Positions 18,201 to 26,265 of a stretch of DNA of 47,545 nucleotides are shown piece after piece. The notes below the pieces were generated by a model. The model searched no databases. It worked only from the letters and a program-made list of their open reading frames with translations, and was not told the origin of the DNA. Numbering within the stretch: position 1 is the stretch's first letter; every line of letters begins with the position of its first letter. Position numbers and translations under genes: made by a program. The DNA lies in NCBI GenBank assembly GCA_030727405.1, contig JANRBR010000041.1:1-47545 (forward strand), in the 5' to 3' direction. The stretch comes from Crocinitomicaceae bacterium (GTDB lineage: Bacteria > Bacteroidota > Bacteroidia > Flavobacteriales_D > Crocinitomicaceae).

Positions 18201-19110
18201 TTCCGTTTGCATTGAATTTGGTTATGGCAACATCCATTGGAAACATTCCTGTTCCTCCACCAAAGCTACTATCAAATGCCCCGGTTGTAATCGGATAACC
18301 AGTCCCAAATACGATTCCTCCGCCAAATAAATTTCCATTTGGATCAGGTGTTGCAGTAAAGCCCCAGTTGTCTGCGGTTGAACCCGAGAAAGTGGAGAAG
18401 GTTAAGCTTGGATCGATGTATAGGCGTTCAGATGAATCGTATCCTTCCGGTAAAACAAAAGTAACGAGGTTGTCCTGAAGTTGGAAGAGCATCATAACTT
18501 CCGATTTCTTTCCATTTTCAGAAATGTTCCATGCTTTTGGTGCAGAATAGGTAATTGTTCCAAGTGAATGCGTGAGTACAAGGTTTCCCTGTGAATCGAT
18601 TTGAATTTTATCTGCACCTTCAAAGTAAAAGGATAATTGATTTAAGTCAGCATGTGGTTGGACATCAAACGAGAAACGGAGTTGTTCCATTTCTCCATCG
18701 TAAATTAAATCAATTCCATCAAAATAAGATGGGAGGGTTAATTTGGAAACACCATGAATGTTTGACTTCCATTTGGATGGATCACTTCCAAGCATGTAGT
18801 TAAGGTAATGTGAACTAGAATCACTTCCATTGAATTCAACACCATTGTTTGCATATGGAAATACATGTTTTATGGCGTGGTATTTCGTTAATTCATGTGT
18901 GGATTCTTCTCCATCGTGGTGGTTATGTGCCATCGCATCGGTCATGAAGAACGTCATTCCTTGGTTTTCAAGGAATAATTTACCTGAATTTAAATCTATG
19001 TTATAACGAATGGATTCATCCCATTGACCTTGATTGGGAATCATCCAAACCTTCTGTGACCAAAGGACACAAGAAGAGATGACAAAAATTAAACTAAGTA
19101 TGCATTTCAT
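15250..19110 (-). CDS. Large secreted protein with SBBP-like repeats, PKD domain and T9SS type B (CHU_C) sorting domain
   Basis: 1286 residues with signal peptide (MKCILSLIFVISSCVLWSQ). Residues 20 to about 230 form an N-terminal domain beginning VWMIPNQGQWDESIRY, common on Bacteroidota surface proteins. SBBP-like beta-propeller repeats follow (YSTLLGGSGNETPHS, SSTYIGGSGTDG, WSTYFGGSGNETGN), ending near residue 730. A PKD domain carries AYIWDFGDGSSS; three or more Ig/PKD-like modules with TICLGESVDL-type starts come next. The last 90 residues (FIYIPNTFTPDGDEHNNEF, then ELFVYNRWGQIVHE and DGTYVWKLKYKD) are the type B sorting domain read by T9SS. It should be exported and displayed on, or released from, the cell surface; adhesin or enzyme roles are possible but no catalytic site is visible. 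Confidence 0.92.
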   Translation of the reverse strand: MKCILSLIFVISSCVLWSQKVWMIPNQGQWDESIRYNIDLNSGKLFLENQGMTFFMTDAMAHNHHDGEESTHELTKYHAIKHVFPYANNGVEFNGSDSSSHYLNYMLGSDPSKWKSNIHGVSKLTLPSYFDGIDLIYDGEMEQLRFSFDVQPHADLNQLSFYFEGADKIQIDSQGNLVLTHSLGTITYSAPKAWNISENGKKSEVMMLFQLQDNLVTFVLPEGYDSSERLYIDPSLTFSTFSGSTADNWGFTATPDPNGNLFGGGIVFGTGYPITTGAFDSSFGGGTGMFPMDVAITKFNANGNALIYSTLLGGSGNETPHSLVSAPNGELYIYGVTSSANFPITTGAYDNSFNGGPYQLQNELEFNGSDIYIARLNPSGTALLSSTYIGGSGTDGLNTVSLNYNYGDQFRGEIVLDNNQNVYIASSSASINFPMVGASQSNLNGSQDAVIFKFNSSLTNLQWSTYFGGSGNETGNSISVANNGSVYICGGTSSTTIPVSSGNDLSFNGGLSDGFILKMNGGGSFQAGSYMGLSEYDQAYFVRTDIDNLPYVYGQTESSWPISAGCYGNPNSGQFVRKYSADLLNITWTTMIGAGSGHVELSPTAFLVSDCYDIYLAGWGGVLNQTYAQASFSTTNGFQTTLDGYQQATNGSNFYIAVLDQDASLLKYATFMGGSASSYNHVDGGTSRFDNAGRIYHAVCGACGGNNFGFTSTPGSWSPQNMSSNCNLAAFKFELNTIQAIAAQPAPLICIPQSVYFINNSVNGNAYIWDFGDGSSSTLMQPIYQYTTPGIYDVQLIVYDSTGCFAPDSVTVSVNIGGFTAGAVQPTASICPGDSYQLDAYGGTTYSWSPANVLNNPNIANPIATINVTTTFSVIISDSCGSDTVQVTVNVSAPSVTLSNDTTICLGESVDLVATGTGTIAWTPSTFLSNPSSFTTTATPTSTIMYTATVTSANGCTASDSMQVQVFINPPIPILADTLTICYGSSGSTTISGGNGYFWYPNNNLIGQTSQTVVLSPTIEQYYYCDVSNSCGTVTDSIWVDIITPQIYAGNDTIVCPGRPAAVWASGAAYYEWFPQPNTTSNDGAFAVVQSQINTNYIVIGTDANGCQDTADVLVNVFPPPFINAGVDVYALMGETVQFNAITSGPGNILWTPQDEFTCPTCANTSVSPNQNAVYNVYFTDVNGCLAQSQVSVFFDPFIYIPNTFTPDGDEHNNEFRPVLGNIREFELFVYNRWGQIVHEMTSTDDYWDGTYRNHPCQDGTYVWKLKYKDFANNKKELTGHINLLR

Positions 19111-19247
19111 GGATTCATGCTAAAGTACAATATTTGGAAAGCACTTCAAAACAAAGACAAAGTAATCTCAAAAAGGTTGCCTCTTTTTTGATAAAATATT
19201 GTGTTTCAGATGCATTTTTTGTTTATTTGTGGTGCTAAACTAAACTT

Positions 19248-22088
19248 ATGAAATTAACGCTTCTCTCACTCATTTTTATCTGTCTTTCTTGGTCGGCCAA
19301 CGCACAGGACTATTCTCGTCTAAAGGTGTTTGTAACCAATGATCAATTGATCAAATTAGGAAATTTAGGTGTCACGGTTGATCACGGCATTCGAAAAGAA
19401 GGATCTTTCTTTATTTCTGATTTCTCCAGTGCAGAACGCGCCATCATGGATCAATATGAATTTGATTATGAGGTTCTTATAGAAGATGTTGAACAATATT
19501 ACATCGACATTCTGAATCATCCAGAAAAACAGGAGTCTGGTTTGAAAAACGCTTCTTGTGCGAGTACTTCGGGCTCGGGCTCCATTTATGCCAATCCGGC
19601 GACTCCAACCAATTTTAATTTAGGTACTATGGGTGGTTACCTAAAATACAATGAAATGTTGGCGGAACTAGATGCCATGGTGCAACAATATCCCAATTTA
19701 ATTACAGCAAAAGCACCCATATCATCGTTTGTTACACATGAAAATCGCCCCATTTATCACGTCAAAATTTCAGACAATCCCAACGTGAATGAAACGGAAC
19801 CTAAAGTGCTTTACACTGCAATTCACCATGCGCGTGAACCGATGAGTTTAATGGAAACTATTTTCTTCATGTGGTATGTATTGGAAAATTATGGAACCAA
19901 TGAGGAGATTACGTATTTAGTGAATGAAACACAATTATTTTTTGTTCCGTGCATCAATCCTGATGGGTATGTTTATAATGAAACTACCAATCCCAATGGA
20001 GGAGGAATGTGGCGAAAGAACCGTCGTAATAACGGAGGAGGAGTTTATGGTGTTGACTTAAATCGAAATTATGGTTATGGTTGGGGGACAACAGGAACAA
20101 GTACCAATACGAGCAATGATACGTACTGTGGAACAGCTCCTTATTCTGAACCAGAGGTTCAAGCCATGCGCTGGTTGGTTCAAAACCATAATTTTGTAAC
20201 GGCTTTTAACGCACATACTTATGCGGAAGATATTTTATTCCCGATTGGAACAACGGTAGCAGAATTTGCTGATCACCATGATTATTTTCAAGCGCACACT
20301 GATCACATGGTGGAATTCAATGGTTACACTTCTATGAAAAGTTCGGCTCTTTATCCAGCATCCGGTGATTCCGATGATTACATGTACAAAATGGACATTG
20401 GTGTTGGAGTTAAAGACACGATTTTCGTTCACACACCTGAAGTAGGTACAGCATTTTGGCAACCGTCATCTGAAATCATTGCCACGTGTAAAGAAATGGT
20501 GTTTCCAAACTTAATTTTGGCGCACATCACGCGCAATTATGTTGTAGTGAAAGACACAGACCCAATGAATATTTCAACCTTAAGTGGTGATTTCAATCAT
20601 TCGGCAAACCGCTTGGGACGCATGTCTGGTCCTGTTACCGTTTCCCTTCAACCATTATTGAACGTTGCTTCCGTTGGAAGTCCAATCGTGTATAATATGA
20701 ACCTGATGCAAACGCAAGCAGGAGCGATTTCATACACCTTGAATCCTGCGATTCAATTTGGAGATGAGATCAAATACATCGTTAAAACGGATAATGGTTT
20801 GTGGGTAAAACGCGATACGATCATTAAGACCTTTGGTGCATATAACCTACAAGTAACCGAAAACGCATCGGTTTCATCGAATTGGACAGGAAACTGGAAT
20901 ACAACCACTAGCACATTTGTTTCCTCTCCAAGGTGTTTTACAGACTCACCTTCTGGAAATTACGTTAATAATGCGAACACAACTTATTCCTACGTCCCTA
21001 CCATTGATTTGTCCAATGCATACGCGGCAAAAATTAGCTTTTATGCGAAATGGAACATCGAGGCAGATTATGATTATGTGCAATTTCAAGTTTCTACAGA
21101 TGGAGGATCTACATGGATCGGACAATGCGGCAATTACACGAATGCGGGGACAAGTGCCAACGGCAGTGTTCAACCAAATAATCAACCCGTGTATGATGGG
21201 ATTATGACCAATTGGGTATTGGAAGAAATTAATTTAAGCGATTATTTAGGTCAAGTGATAAAGGTTCGTTTTCAGTTGAGATCAGACAATGCGACGCGTA
21301 AGGATGGATTTTATTTTGATGACTTCAGCATATTTTACAACAATCAAGGTCCAGCTGTAAGTCCAACAGCCCAATTTAACACTACAGGATCGGTGGTTTG
21401 TTCAGGAATGTTTACTGACTTTGATGATGCCTCACTTGATAATCCAACGTCTTGGTCTTGGAACTTTGGAGATGGTGGCACATCTAACGTTCAAAATCCA
21501 ACGCATATTTTTATGAATGCCGGAACCTATACGGTTCAGTTAACGGTATCAAATGCTGCTGGAAGCAATACCACAACGCAGATCATAACGGTTAATCAAT
21601 CACCGAATGTGGTCATTTCTACATCTGATACGGACGGAGTCATTTGTTTGCTTGATGGGATGATTACACTATTGTCTGATCAAAATGGAACGGCATTCAG
21701 CGGTTCTGGTGTCATAGGATCTTCGTTTGATCCGACTGTCGCTGGAATTGGTTTACACATGGTAACTGCATCCTATACTGATGGAGTGGGCTGTGTGGCA
21801 AGTGCAACGATGTCCATATTGGTGGAAGATTGTGCATCCATCAATGAATTAGCTGCGAATGGATTGTATGTATTTCCGAATCCAAATCAAGGATCATTTA
21901 CCCTTCAAGGACTGGAACTTGGAATGCGATATGCCGTGTATGATGTGAATGGTAAATTGATTTTGGAAGGCATTTCCAATCAAACGAATGAACTTATTCA
22001 ATTGCCACGCATGACCTCCGGGATTTATTACATCCAATCGATGAAAGATGGTCAACTTGGCCAGCTGAAATTTGCTGTATTGAATTAA
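19248..22088 (+). CDS. Secreted M14 zinc carboxypeptidase with PKD domain and T9SS type A sorting domain
   Basis: 946 residues with signal peptide (about 1-20, ending SANAQ). The peptidase domain (about 125-435) has the zinc motif AIHHAREP (His194, Glu197), the substrate region CINPDGYVYN, VDLNRNYG, a His in TAFNAHTYAEDILFP for the third zinc ligand, and the catalytic Glu in HTPEVG. A jelly-roll-like region follows (about 540-700), then a PKD domain with WSWNFGDGGTS. The C-terminal 80 residues (VFPNPNQGSFTLQGL, then YDVNGKLILEG and SGIYYIQ) are the type A sorting signal. It removes C-terminal residues from peptides outside the cell, a nutritional role. Its stop codon overlaps that of the convergent hydrolase. 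Confidence 0.94.
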   Translation: MKLTLLSLIFICLSWSANAQDYSRLKVFVTNDQLIKLGNLGVTVDHGIRKEGSFFISDFSSAERAIMDQYEFDYEVLIEDVEQYYIDILNHPEKQESGLKNASCASTSGSGSIYANPATPTNFNLGTMGGYLKYNEMLAELDAMVQQYPNLITAKAPISSFVTHENRPIYHVKISDNPNVNETEPKVLYTAIHHAREPMSLMETIFFMWYVLENYGTNEEITYLVNETQLFFVPCINPDGYVYNETTNPNGGGMWRKNRRNNGGGVYGVDLNRNYGYGWGTTGTSTNTSNDTYCGTAPYSEPEVQAMRWLVQNHNFVTAFNAHTYAEDILFPIGTTVAEFADHHDYFQAHTDHMVEFNGYTSMKSSALYPASGDSDDYMYKMDIGVGVKDTIFVHTPEVGTAFWQPSSEIIATCKEMVFPNLILAHITRNYVVVKDTDPMNISTLSGDFNHSANRLGRMSGPVTVSLQPLLNVASVGSPIVYNMNLMQTQAGAISYTLNPAIQFGDEIKYIVKTDNGLWVKRDTIIKTFGAYNLQVTENASVSSNWTGNWNTTTSTFVSSPRCFTDSPSGNYVNNANTTYSYVPTIDLSNAYAAKISFYAKWNIEADYDYVQFQVSTDGGSTWIGQCGNYTNAGTSANGSVQPNNQPVYDGIMTNWVLEEINLSDYLGQVIKVRFQLRSDNATRKDGFYFDDFSIFYNNQGPAVSPTAQFNTTGSVVCSGMFTDFDDASLDNPTSWSWNFGDGGTSNVQNPTHIFMNAGTYTVQLTVSNAAGSNTTTQIITVNQSPNVVISTSDTDGVICLLDGMITLLSDQNGTAFSGSGVIGSSFDPTVAGIGLHMVTASYTDGVGCVASATMSILVEDCASINELAANGLYVFPNPNQGSFTLQGLELGMRYAVYDVNGKLILEGISNQTNELIQLPRMTSGIYYIQSMKDGQLGQLKFAVLN

Positions 22089-22972
22089 GATTGAATAAAT
22101 GCCGTAAGGCGATCAATGTATGCTTGATACCCCATGACAAATGGGGTAGTCTCGTGTTCTCCTCCTGGTACTAAAACAGATTCTTTTGCTCCTGGTTTGT
22201 TATCGTAAACTAACTGACCATGGCTTTTCATGGATAGAAAAGAATCAGCTTTCCCATGAATCCAAAGGAGAGGGACATTGACTTTTTTAATCTCTGTAGC
22301 ATTGTCAATTTTTAAATCAACCAAAAATGAACCTGGCATGGATAGTAGTGCTGCATCTTGAATCATGATTTCAGCGGAAGCAAATGGAGCTTCTAAAATA
22401 ATTTTTGATGGCTGCAATGCGTAATCACTTGAATGTCCGGCAACCTCACAAACAGCTGCAGAACCTAGGGAAAATCCAAACATCATAAATCGCTCATTTG
22501 TTAAACCACGCGTTTTCAACCAAGAAATGGCCGATGAGGTCGCTGCGTACATGTTGTTTTCAGTGGCAGTTCCTTCACTCAATCCAAAGCCTGGATAGTC
22601 AAACATGAGTACACCGTATCTTCCGAGTCCGCCCATGTGTGCATATAATTTTTCTCGGCACCAATAGAAATCCATGTGGTCTTTGTTTCCATGGCAGTAT
22701 AAAATGACGGTATCTTGACTGATTTGATTCGTATCACCCACATAAATCCCTTGTACTTGAACGATTCCCCCATCAATTTCTACTGGAAAATGAACACGGT
22801 GAATCATGCTGTCTGGAACAGCAAATTGTCCATTGAGCTCCAAGGAAACCTCACCCGTGTAATTGTCCAGTTGGTAACTTTCAAGTTTTGACGCATTAAA
22901 CAAAAATGAATCAAGGCGTTTACGGCAAGATAGAAGGCTAAGTCCGATGAATATAACTAGGATGTATTTCAT
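22085..22972 (-). CDS. Alpha/beta hydrolase lipoprotein
   Basis: 295 residues. The N-terminus has a lipobox (LSLLSC, Cys16), so the mature protein should be membrane-anchored and periplasmic. The hydrolase fold shows the oxyanion segment ILYCHGNKDH, MFDYPGFGLSEG, the nucleophile elbow GFSLGS (Ser168), Asp243 in WIHGKADSF and His273 in GGEHET. The overall sequence resembles the BEM46/YfhR-like esterases. Substrate unknown. Its ATG overlaps the stop of the preceding outer membrane lipoprotein gene (TAATG), which implies coupled translation. Its stop overlaps the stop of the M14 peptidase on the other strand. Confidence 0.87.
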   Translation of the reverse strand: MKYILVIFIGLSLLSCRKRLDSFLFNASKLESYQLDNYTGEVSLELNGQFAVPDSMIHRVHFPVEIDGGIVQVQGIYVGDTNQISQDTVILYCHGNKDHMDFYWCREKLYAHMGGLGRYGVLMFDYPGFGLSEGTATENNMYAATSSAISWLKTRGLTNERFMMFGFSLGSAAVCEVAGHSSDYALQPSKIILEAPFASAEIMIQDAALLSMPGSFLVDLKIDNATEIKKVNVPLLWIHGKADSFLSMKSHGQLVYDNKPGAKESVLVPGGEHETTPFVMGYQAYIDRLTAFIQS

Positions 22973-23688
22973 TATTTTAAGTGATAAGTGATGCCGAAAT
23001 ATAGTCCAATTGCGCCGCGATTATTCAGCAGGCTTGGATAATTCACAACAATGTTTTCATTAGATTGATTGGGAGCAAGCATTTTTAATTCCGCTTGGTA
23101 GCTCCATTTTGGACGGATCCATTGGTGTCCAATTTGAACACTTGGAATCCAGAATTGTGCATTTGGACGTCCCTGAGATTCTATTTTGTACGGGTCAAAC
23201 CAATTACTTATTCCGGCATATAACAAATTATAATGCTTGCTTTCTATTTTACACAGCGCATCCAATTGAACAGGTTTCGAATGTTTCCCATACCTGAAAT
23301 AATAGTTGGCGTCTACCTGTGGCCAAAAACGATTTGCACCCGTATAAAAGTCCACTAAAATATTCATTGTTCCTTGCGTACTGATGCCCATTTTGTCATT
23401 TTTCCAAATGCTTTGTGAAACACCGATGTCTGTTTGACCTACACCAAATGCTAATGAAGTGGTGTGTAAGTTTCCAAAAACAGTCGTTTTATCACTGACA
23501 CCATATCCATAACCAACTGCTGTAAAAGGAATTGGAATCGATCCAATCCCAGGAATTTTTGCTACCGGTCCACCGAAATTACCCGTAAGGACTTGTTGTC
23601 CTTTTTTCAATGGTTCCACAAATCTTGCAGGGGCACAACTGCCTAAAGCAAGAAGGACTCCAATAAAAATAACCTTAAATCGATACAT
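22972..23688 (-). CDS. Lipoprotein with predicted beta-barrel body, function unknown
   Basis: 238 residues. Lipobox-like LALGSC at the end of the signal sequence predicts lipidation, unless it is a normal signal peptide cut after Ala. The body alternates aromatic/hydrophobic and polar residues with Gly turns (for example AVGYGYGVSDKTTVFGN, GTMNILVDFYTG, GAIGLYFGITYHLK), which fits an outer membrane beta-barrel ending with strand-like residues. The family is not recognised. It heads a two-gene unit with the hydrolase and is divergent from aroC over only 49 bases, with a -7 box four bases before its ATG. Confidence 0.7.
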   Translation of the reverse strand: MYRFKVIFIGVLLALGSCAPARFVEPLKKGQQVLTGNFGGPVAKIPGIGSIPIPFTAVGYGYGVSDKTTVFGNLHTTSLAFGVGQTDIGVSQSIWKNDKMGISTQGTMNILVDFYTGANRFWPQVDANYYFRYGKHSKPVQLDALCKIESKHYNLLYAGISNWFDPYKIESQGRPNAQFWIPSVQIGHQWIRPKWSYQAELKMLAPNQSNENIVVNYPSLLNNRGAIGLYFGITYHLK

Positions 23689-23692
23689 GATT

Positions 23693-23720
23693 CAAAGATA
23701 GGAACTTTGAACAAATCAAA
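23693..23720 (-). promoter_or_regulatory. Divergent promoter, minus-strand half (lipoprotein gene)
   Basis: Minus-strand TTTG (23720-23717), 16 bases, TATCTTTG (23700-23693), then four bases to ATG at 23688. The -7 box is a full consensus match; the spacing is shorter than the usual 17-23. Confidence 0.6.
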
Positions 23721-23733
23721 TTCATTACTTTTG
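23706..23733 (+). promoter_or_regulatory. Divergent promoter, plus-strand half (aroC)
   Basis: TTTG (23706-23709), 16 bases, TACTTTTG (23726-23733), then four bases to the aroC ATG. It mirrors the minus-strand promoter exactly in spacing, and the two -33 elements interlock. Confidence 0.6.
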
Positions 23734-23737
23734 TTAC

Positions 23738-24805
23738 ATGGCAGGTTCAAGTTATGGCACCCTTTTTAAACTGAGTACTTTTGGTGAGTCTCATGGCGAA
23801 GCCATTGGGGGAGTCATTGATGGTGTTCCAGCTAATTTCCTTTTGGATTTAAATGCGATTCAGCTAGCGTTAGATCGACGTAAACCGGGTCAATCTAGCC
23901 TGACAACTCCTCGAAAAGAACAGGACCAAGTTCAGTTTTTATCCGGTATTTTTGAAGGAAAAACAACCGGTACGCCGATTGGATTCATCATACCAAACAC
24001 CAATGTGAAATCTTCAGATTACGATCACATCAAAGATGTTTTTCGTCCATCACATGCAGATTTTACCTTTCAAAAGAAGTATGAACACCGTGATTACCGA
24101 GGCGGTGGACGCAGCAGTGCCAGAGAAACTGCCTGTCGTGTGGTCGCTGGGGCCATTGCAAAACAATGTTTAAATTCCATTGGAATTCAATTCAGCACCT
24201 ATGTTTCTCAAGTAGGCACCATTTCATTAAACAACAAGGAATTTTACACAGAAACACAAATAGAAGCTACGCCTGTTCGATGTCCGGATGCAACCGTTGC
24301 TGCACATATGATTGCTCGCATTGAAGAAGTAAAGCAATTGGGTGATTCCATTGGTGGAACTGTTCAATGTATCATCACTGGAGTTCCGGCTGGACTAGGT
24401 GAACCTGTATTCGATAAATTACACGCTGAATTAGGAAAAGCAATGCTTTCCATCAATGCTGTAAAAGGTTTTGAAATTGGATCAGGATTTTCTTCTTTAG
24501 GCATGACCGGTAGTGAGCACAATGATTCATTCTTGGCAAGTGGAGAAACCAAAACCAATTATTCTGGTGGCATACAAGGTGGCATTTCCAATGGGATGCC
24601 CATTGATTTCAGGGTAGCATTCAAACCTGTAGCGACAGTCATGCAAACGCAAGAAACCGTTGATTCTTCGGGAAATATTGTTCAATTAGAAGGAAAAGGC
24701 CGACACGACGCATGCGTTCTTCCAAGGGCAGTACCAATTGTAGAAGCGATGGCAGCAATGGTTATCCTTGATTTTTATTTAAGACAAAAAACAACTCAAC
24801 TTTAA
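23738..24805 (+). CDS. aroC: Chorismate synthase
   Basis: 355 residues, cytoplasmic, flavin-dependent. It converts 5-enolpyruvylshikimate-3-phosphate to chorismate, the last shared step of aromatic amino acid synthesis. Family signatures: [14 protein letters not shown] near the start, the middle [20 protein letters not shown] block with the FMN-binding residues, and [20 protein letters not shown] near the end. Length is normal. The start ATG is four bases after a consensus -7 box, so the mRNA is predicted to be leaderless. No other aro gene is nearby. The DUF4293 gene follows after 10 bases. Confidence 0.97.
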   Translation: MAGSSYGTLFKLSTFGESHGEAIGGVIDGVPANFLLDLNAIQLALDRRKPGQSSLTTPRKEQDQVQFLSGIFEGKTTGTPIGFIIPNTNVKSSDYDHIKDVFRPSHADFTFQKKYEHRDYRGGGRSSARETACRVVAGAIAKQCLNSIGIQFSTYVSQVGTISLNNKEFYTETQIEATPVRCPDATVAAHMIARIEEVKQLGDSIGGTVQCIITGVPAGLGEPVFDKLHAELGKAMLSINAVKGFEIGSGFSSLGMTGSEHNDSFLASGETKTNYSGGIQGGISNGMPIDFRVAFKPVATVMQTQETVDSSGNIVQLEGKGRHDACVLPRAVPIVEAMAAMVILDFYLRQKTTQL

Positions 24806-24815
24806 TATTTAGCAT

Positions 24816-25298
24816 ATGTTACAGCGCATACAAACCATTTATTTCATTATTGTGATGGCCGTTTTGGCTAGTTTATTATCTGGCCTTGAAATCTTTGCCA
24901 TGACCGATGGTGAGATGAATTTTTCACAGTCTGTTTTTGGTGTGGAACGTCAAAGTGTAAAAGGTGGATACATCGAGTGGATGGGACAATTTGAGTATGC
25001 CTATTTGTTTGTGATCGTATTTGTCATGCTTGTTTTTCTAGCGATGATGTCTTATAAATCATTGAAACGCCAATTCACCTTGTCGAAAATTATTTTGTTT
25101 ATTTACTTGTTGTTGGTATTGGCAATCTTGGCTGTTACGTCTTTTGGAATCAATGGATATTCTCCGAAAGAAATCACGGGCATACATGTAGGAATTGGTT
25201 TTTACTTACTTGTAGCTGGACTTCCATTTGCGTATTTTGCCATGCGTGGCGTTCAAAAAGATAAGTTGCTCTTAGATTCTTTGGATCGATTGAGGTAG
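24816..25298 (+). CDS. DUF4293 family membrane protein
   Basis: 160 residues with four membrane helices (about 5-27, 58-82, 90-110 and 125-147). The N-terminus MLQRIQTIYFI is the hallmark of the family, which is widespread in Bacteroidota and has no known function. It follows aroC by 10 bases and is probably on its mRNA. The stop is two bases from the stop of the convergent gene. Confidence 0.82.
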   Translation: MLQRIQTIYFIIVMAVLASLLSGLEIFAMTDGEMNFSQSVFGVERQSVKGGYIEWMGQFEYAYLFVIVFVMLVFLAMMSYKSLKRQFTLSKIILFIYLLLVLAILAVTSFGINGYSPKEITGIHVGIGFYLLVAGLPFAYFAMRGVQKDKLLLDSLDRLR

Positions 25299-25300
25299 TC

Positions 25301-26128
25301 TTAACAGCCGCCTCCCCAGGAAACCTTTACCCCAAAGTCAGTTTTTTCATAATTGACTTCCATTTCATCCGAAGAAACGCATCCACCCATGTTTCTGCAT
25401 AATCGATCAATCAATCGTTTAACGTCTTGAATTTCTAAAACAGGAATGAAAAGCTGATACATAGAACCTTCATGTTCGTATCGTTCATTAAAAACAATTC
25501 CTTCCTGAAACAAGGTGTTTTTTAAGGTCACTTTTCCAAGCATTTCAATTGACGCTGATTCACCGCCATAGAATCTTGCTGTTTCAAGATCGTAATGGAT
25601 TGTTTGACTTTCCGATAGGATTGTAAATTGATTTAACCAATCCACTATTTCGTTCATGGTAGCATTCGCTGGCTTGTATAATGAAGCTTTCGTGATTTCA
25701 ACTGCTTCTTTCAGAAAATCATTCTTCTCGTTGCTTCTGCTCCTTTCTTGATGCAAACTATCTTTCATTGAATTCAACTCTTTCATCAAAGCAAGGTTCT
25801 CTTTATTTTTAACATTGTATTTTTCTATTAATTCAGATGTCTCTATCAACTTCTCTTGGTTCACCTCAAGAATTTTCAAGTTAAGCCTTCTAAGCTCTAG
25901 ATTCAAGGTGTCTACTTGGTGTTTTTCTTTCAGTATTACATTTTCTTGAAAAGCCACAATCGAATCTAGCTTTTGCATTTTCGTAGATGTATTTTGTCGT
26001 TCCGTAAGAAGTATGCGTTGAATACTGTCTAGTGAGAAAGTTAAACTTTCGATTTGGTCTTTTTTCGATTGAGCAAAGATTGAAAAAGAACAAAGAGTCA
26101 ATAATAAAAATCCAATAATTTTTTTCAT
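25301..26128 (-). CDS. Secreted coiled-coil protein, function unknown
   Basis: 275 residues. Signal peptide about 1-19 (ending FSIFAQ). Residues about 20-140 are rich in Leu, Glu, Lys and Gln with heptad-like spacing, a probable long coiled coil (LTFSLDSIQRILL, LNLELRRLNLKILEVNQEK). The C-terminal part (about 155-275) is a mixed domain with Cys in LCRNMGGC and an unusual ending, KVSWGGGC, where the last residue is Cys. Such layouts occur in periplasmic scaffolding or trafficking proteins, but no family is recognised. It is a single-gene unit, divergent from the ABC-F gene. Confidence 0.65.
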   Translation of the reverse strand: MKKIIGFLLLTLCSFSIFAQSKKDQIESLTFSLDSIQRILLTERQNTSTKMQKLDSIVAFQENVILKEKHQVDTLNLELRRLNLKILEVNQEKLIETSELIEKYNVKNKENLALMKELNSMKDSLHQERSRSNEKNDFLKEAVEITKASLYKPANATMNEIVDWLNQFTILSESQTIHYDLETARFYGGESASIEMLGKVTLKNTLFQEGIVFNERYEHEGSMYQLFIPVLEIQDVKRLIDRLCRNMGGCVSSDEMEVNYEKTDFGVKVSWGGGC

Positions 26129-26207
26129 TTTTCTTTTTTTACGAATCTACAAACTTTAGAAAAATTACCATAACTTGAATCTATGTTTTATCTGTCTAGG
26201 TAAAAAT

Positions 26208-26239
26208 TGCAAAAACAGCATTGATTATCCCTATCTTTG
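26208..26239 (+). promoter_or_regulatory. Promoter of the ABC-F gene
   Basis: TTG near 26208, about 21 bases, then TATCTTTG at 26232-26239, a full -7 match. It lies inside the longer open frame that begins at TTG 26221, which argues that the true start is the ATG at 26266, about 26 bases after the box. Confidence 0.6.
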
Positions 26240-26265
26240 CCGGCCCAACATACGGGAATGAGACT

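Noticed and set aside
22089..22120. Possible terminator GCC-GTAA-GGC between the M14 and hydrolase genes
   Set aside because: The stem is only three base pairs and has no T-run on either strand.
26221..26265. TTG start adding 15 residues to the ABC-F protein
   Set aside because: A consensus -7 promoter box lies within that stretch and the conserved family N-terminus begins at the ATG at 26266.
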